This document shows, piece by piece, positions 61,199 to 64,000 of a DNA stretch of 64,000 nucleotides. The first letter of the stretch is position 1. Every line of letters starts with the position of its first letter. Below the pieces are notes generated by a model, which searched no databases, was not told the origin of the DNA, and was given only the letters and a program-made list of their open reading frames with translations. Origin of the DNA: an uncultured Novosphingobium sp. (GTDB lineage: Bacteria; Pseudomonadota; Alphaproteobacteria; Sphingomonadales; Sphingomonadaceae); NCBI GenBank assembly GCA_937996535.1, contig CALKVF010000110.1, positions 4,092 to 68,091 of the forward strand, written 5' to 3'. The translations under genes were made by a program, and so were the position numbers.

Positions 61199-61533
61199 GC
61201 AATCTCACCCTGAAGATCGGCGGGCGCGACTATACCGTGGCGTGCGCCGACGGCGAGGAAGCCCACGTCAGCGCGCTCGGCCGCCTGATCGACGACAAGG
61301 TCCAGCAAATGGGCAATGCCGCGCAGAGCGAGCCGCGCCAGTTGCTGTTCGCTGCCCTGCTGCTGGCCGACGAACTCCACGAAGCGCGCGGCCGTCCGGG
61401 CAGCAGCGCTCCGGCCTCCGCAGCCCCTGCCGCCCAGCCCGCAGCGGACCCGCTGGCGGCCGAACGCCACGCCGAAACGCTCGAAGCAATCGCATTGCGA
61501 CTCGAAAAGTGCGCCGCGGCCCTTGAGGGCTGA
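61195..61533 (+). CDS. zapA: Cell division protein ZapA
   Basis: 112 residues. The ZapA domain is in the first ~65 residues: 'LKIGGRDYTVACADGEEAHV' and 'ALGRLIDDKVQQM'. ZapA stabilises FtsZ filaments at mid-cell. An Ala-rich linker and a short helical tail follow. It is followed by 6S RNA and the 5-FCL gene, the same gene order as in E. coli. Confidence 0.92.
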   Translation: MSNLTLKIGGRDYTVACADGEEAHVSALGRLIDDKVQQMGNAAQSEPRQLLFAALLLADELHEARGRPGSSAPASAAPAAQPAADPLAAERHAETLEAIALRLEKCAAALEG

Positions 61534-61550
61534 GCCGCTCCCCCCTAGAT

Positions 61551-61720
61551 AGGGACGTGACGGGTACTGCCCGGTGCGAACCGATCGAACATCCCTGAGG
61601 CTATAAGCAATCCTTGGGGGCTGTCCCTGGCTGGACCCTGGTCTGGCACATATGGTCCCCACCTGACGTCGAGGCGTCAGAGGATTTCCCCGGTCCGGCC
61701 CATGGTGGTCCCGTCACCCA
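61551..61720 (+). ncRNA. ssrS: 6S RNA (SsrS)
   Basis: Non-coding gap of ~210 bp between zapA and the 5-formyl-THF cyclo-ligase gene, the classical place of 6S RNA. Outer stem GTGACGGG (61557-61564) pairs with CCCGTCAC (61710-61717). The middle has GC-rich helical segments around 'CTTGGGGGCTGTCCCTGG', as expected for the open-promoter mimic. It binds the sigma70 RNA polymerase holoenzyme. The ends are approximate. Confidence 0.8.
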
Positions 61721-61744
61721 TTTCCCATCCCCGTGGAGCGCGGC

Positions 61745-62317
61745 ATGAGCGAAAAACAGGCCCTGCGCCGCGAACTCAAGGACCGGCGCGCGGCGCATTT
61801 CGCCGCGATTCCGGCGATGCAGCGCGGCCTGCTGTTCCGCCGCCCGCCCGGCGCGCTGGTCGATCTGGTGCCAGCCGGCGCGGTGATTTCGGTCTATCAC
61901 GAAATGGCCGCCGAGGCCCCGGCGGGCCACTATGCGCGCTGGTTTTTCGAGCAGGGCCACCGCATCGCCCTGCCCTGGTTTGCGGGCCGCAGCGCGCCGA
62001 TGGCGTTTCGCGAATGGACCAATCCGTTTGTCGAGGATCTGCTCGAACCCGATCCGTTCGGCGCGCGCCAGCCCCGCGCCGATGCGCCGCTGGCCGAGCC
62101 CGAGGTGGTGTTCGTGCCGCTGCTCGGCTTTACCGACCGGGGCGAGCGGATCGGCTATGGCGGCGGGCATTATGACCGCTGGCTGGCCGCCCATCCCAAT
62201 GCCCTGCCGATCGGGCTTGCATGGGATTGCCAGTTGACCGAAAGCCTGCCGATAGAACCCCACGACATCCGCCTGGCTGCGGTTGTCACCCCCACTGCCC
62301 TGTACGGACCATTCTGA
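61745..62317 (+). CDS. 5-formyltetrahydrofolate cyclo-ligase
   Basis: About 190 residues from the ATG at 61745; an in-frame GTG four codons upstream is possible. It has the basic start 'KQALRRELKDRRAAHF', then 'FVPLLGFTDRGERIGYGGGH' and 'YDRWLA', the family's ATP/folate signature. It converts 5-formyl-THF to 5,10-methenyl-THF. It is the partner gene of 6S RNA, and its TGA overlaps the next ATG by one base. Confidence 0.93.
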   Translation: MSEKQALRRELKDRRAAHFAAIPAMQRGLLFRRPPGALVDLVPAGAVISVYHEMAAEAPAGHYARWFFEQGHRIALPWFAGRSAPMAFREWTNPFVEDLLEPDPFGARQPRADAPLAEPEVVFVPLLGFTDRGERIGYGGGHYDRWLAAHPNALPIGLAWDCQLTESLPIEPHDIRLAAVVTPTALYGPF

Positions 62318-62532
62318 TGCGCAAGGAACCCACGCTCCGTATCCCGCTTGGCATACTGGGCCTGTTTGCGGCGCTGCTGGTCTATGGCGCGCTGGTTGCG
62401 CGGCATATTGCCCCGCTGATCGCGGGCTGGCCCGCACTGGCGCAGACCCCGGTCTATATCGTGCTGGGCGTGGTCTGGCTCTTGCCGCTGCGCCGCTTCC
62501 TGATCTGGATGGAAACCGGGCGCTGGCGCTGA
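62317..62532 (+). CDS. DUF2842 small membrane protein
   Basis: 71 residues with two transmembrane helices (about 8-27 and 42-58) and the end 'LLPLRRFLIWMETGRWR', which matches the DUF2842 family of alphaproteobacteria. The function is unknown. The start codon overlaps the stop of the cyclo-ligase gene. Confidence 0.85.
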   Translation: MRKEPTLRIPLGILGLFAALLVYGALVARHIAPLIAGWPALAQTPVYIVLGVVWLLPLRRFLIWMETGRWR

Positions 62533-62578
62533 CCGCCAAGCACGGCTAGCCTCCCCCGAAAGAACAACGGGGGATCGC

Positions 62579-63655
62579 ATGAAGCACAAATTGTCGCTGG
62601 CTCTGGTGGGCCTGATCGTGGTCGCCGGACTGACGCTGGTGTTTGGCCGCACGTGGATTGCCGAGCGCGCATTCGAACGCGCGCTCGACCGGAATGTCGG
62701 GATAGATCAATCGGCTGCGCTGGGTGACGGGCTCCACGCCTATGTCTGCGGCAGCGGCAGCCCGATGCCCGATGCCGACCGCGCCGGCCCCTGCATCGCG
62801 GTGCTGGCGGGCAAGCAGGCCTTCGTGTTCGATTCGGGCTCGGGCTCGATCCGCAAGTTGATGCGGATGGGCTTTCCGATGGAGAAGATGCAGGCCGCCT
62901 TCCTCACCCACCTGCACTCCGATCACATCGACGGCTTGGGCGAAATGATGCTCCAGGCATGGATTGCAGGCGGTCGCGAAACCCCGCTGCCGATCTACGG
63001 CCCGGCGGGGACCGACAAGGTCGTGGTCGGCTTTGATCAGGCCTATGCCATCGACAGCGGCTTTCGCGTCGCGCACCACGGCCCCAAGATCGCCCACCCC
63101 ACCGGGTTTGGCGGCACGGCGCAGGTTATCACGCTGGCTGACGGCACCGGCAGCCAGGTCGTCTATGATAAGGACGGGGTGAAGATCACCGTGATCCGCG
63201 TGGACCATGCCCCTGTTGCGCCGGCTTTCGGCTACCGGATCGATTACAAGGGCCGTTCGATCGCGCTGAGCGGCGACACGGTCTATGCGCCCACCTTCGT
63301 CACCGCGGCCAAGGGCGCCGACGTGATGTTCCACGAGGCGCTCAACAAGCAGATGGTCGCCGCACTAGGCGCCAAGCTGGCCGAACGCGGCCACGCCGCC
63401 ACTGCCCAGATCATGCATGACATCCAGGGCTATCACGCCAGCCCCGCCGATGCCGCGCGCGCAGCCAAGGATGCCGGGGTCAAGGCGCTGGTGCTCTATC
63501 ACCTGGTCCCGCCGCTGCCCTCGCGGCTGATCGAACCGCTGTTCCTGGGCGATGCGCCCAAGGTGTTCGATGGCCCGCTCAAGGTCGGGCATGACGGGAT
63601 GATTGTCAGCCTGCCCGCAGGCGGCAAGGACGTGCGCTTCACCAATGCCTTCTAG
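62579..63655 (+). CDS. MBL-fold metallo-hydrolase, membrane-anchored or secreted
   Basis: 358 residues with an N-terminal hydrophobic segment (about 5-24). The metallo-beta-lactamase fold has the metal motif 'THLHSDHIDGLGEMM' near residues 110-125, later 'SGDTVYAP' and a C-terminal His in 'LVLYHLVPP'. It resembles the ribonuclease Z/arylsulfatase-like branch of the family. With an export signal, a tRNA-processing role is unlikely; an extracytoplasmic ester or sulfate hydrolase is more likely, but unproven. Confidence 0.85.
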   Translation: MKHKLSLALVGLIVVAGLTLVFGRTWIAERAFERALDRNVGIDQSAALGDGLHAYVCGSGSPMPDADRAGPCIAVLAGKQAFVFDSGSGSIRKLMRMGFPMEKMQAAFLTHLHSDHIDGLGEMMLQAWIAGGRETPLPIYGPAGTDKVVVGFDQAYAIDSGFRVAHHGPKIAHPTGFGGTAQVITLADGTGSQVVYDKDGVKITVIRVDHAPVAPAFGYRIDYKGRSIALSGDTVYAPTFVTAAKGADVMFHEALNKQMVAALGAKLAERGHAATAQIMHDIQGYHASPADAARAAKDAGVKALVLYHLVPPLPSRLIEPLFLGDAPKVFDGPLKVGHDGMIVSLPAGGKDVRFTNAF

Positions 63656-63696
63656 GCATTGGCCGGGGCTAAATCTGGAAGAGGAAAATTCCCAAG

Positions 63697-63773
63697 TGGC
63701 GCGAGTGACGGGGCTCGAACCCGCGACCTTCGGCGTGACAGGCCGACACTCTAACCAACTGAGCTACACCCGC
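63697..63773 (-). tRNA. tRNA-Asp (anticodon GTC)
   Basis: Acceptor GCGGGTG/CACTCGC-type pairing with one G-U, discriminator G and encoded CCA. Anticodon loop CTGTCAC gives GTC. D-arm 'GCTCAGTTGGTTAGAGT' and T-arm 'GCGGGTTCGAGCCCCGT' are canonical. Confidence 0.95.
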
Positions 63774-63884
63774 GCAGCCACTTGGGAGAGGCGCCACTAG
63801 GCCAGCGCGGCGGGGCTGTCAACACCTTCCCCGCACCGGCCGCGCGCAATTTTTTTCCACACCCTGCCGAGGCCAGAAATCGGC

Positions 63885-64000
63885 TCAATCCGCCAGCAAC
63901 AGCACCGGCGTTTCGATCAGTCGGCGAACCGCCTGAACGAAGCTTGCCGCATCCCAGCCATCGACCACACGGTGATCGCAGCTGATCGATAGGTTCATAA
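63885..64000 (-). CDS. 2-oxoacid dehydrogenase E2 (acyltransferase) C-terminus, partial
   Basis: Only the last 38 codons are in the window, on the minus strand. They encode 'MNLSISCDHRVVDGWDAASF' followed by 'VQAVRRLIETPVLLLAD' and a stop. The catalytic DHRxxDG motif of lipoamide acyltransferases (PdhC, SucB, BkdB) is complete. Which complex it belongs to cannot be told from this piece. 111 bp separate it from tRNA-Asp. Confidence 0.88.
   Translation of the reverse strand, partial: MNLSISCDHRVVDGWDAASFVQAVRRLIETPVLLLAD

Overview
The window is a contiguous piece of a GC-rich chromosome. Gene content and codon use fit an alphaproteobacterium of the Sphingomonadales (Novosphingobium/Sphingobium-like). 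Pointers are the PrsK/PrsR PEP-CTERM regulators with their TIGR03013-type sugar transferase, the ScfR-type regulator, the long PstC and DUF3333-type PstA, a DUF2842 protein, and 6S RNA between zapA and the 5-formyl-THF cyclo-ligase gene. I see no insertion sequence, prophage or CRISPR array.

Region 1 (1-13.1 kb) is a Lap-type adhesin cassette. It holds the 3' part of a giant repeat adhesin (DUF5801-like repeats, VCBS/cadherin-like repeats, a vWA domain, a Ca-binding block and an Ala/Pro-rich tail), then a TolC-like outer-membrane factor, a LapB-like ABC exporter, a SleB-type cell-wall hydrolase and a HlyD/LapC-like adaptor. A LapG-like periplasmic Cys protease is encoded convergently. Region 2 (13.5-23.6 kb) is a second type I secretion locus. 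A minus-strand operon with overlapping or abutting genes encodes a LuxR-type regulator, a PrtD-type ABC exporter, a HlyD adaptor and an Omp85-type barrel. Opposite it lie a second TolC and a 724-residue protein made almost entirely of RTX repeats.

Region 3 (23.7-31.8 kb) is the phosphate-starvation module: phoR, a divergent DUF2490 outer-membrane protein gene, pstS-pstC-pstA-pstB, phoU and phoB. The DUF2490/pstS intergenic region carries two divergent Pho boxes. Region 4 (31.8-40.1 kb) holds a TonB-dependent receptor divergent from an AraC regulator, an amino-acid permease, panB, and an SBF-like transporter downstream of an alpha-methylacyl-CoA-racemase-like CaiB protein. The receptor/AraC and caiB upstream regions share an 18-bp AT-rich palindrome (TTTAATCG-NN-CGATTAAA), which suggests a common regulon.

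Region 5 (40.1-48.7 kb) is a polysaccharide/PEP-CTERM-associated cluster (sugar transferase, PrsK, PrsR, a TPR protein) next to an ScfR-type regulator. Region 6 (48.7-64 kb) is mostly housekeeping: M20 hydrolase, tRNA-Leu, efp-suhB, OPT transporter, thiE, class I aldolase, tkt-gap-pgk, zapA, 6S RNA, 5-FCL, DUF2842, an MBL hydrolase, tRNA-Asp, and the 3' end of a 2-oxoacid dehydrogenase E2 gene at the right edge.

The main candidates for new biology are the Omp85 barrel built into a type I secretion operon, the cell-wall hydrolase embedded in an adhesin export operon, the shared palindrome linking receptor and CaiB genes, and short islands of AT-rich, rare-codon DNA inside otherwise GC-rich conserved genes (strongest in scfR and prsK).
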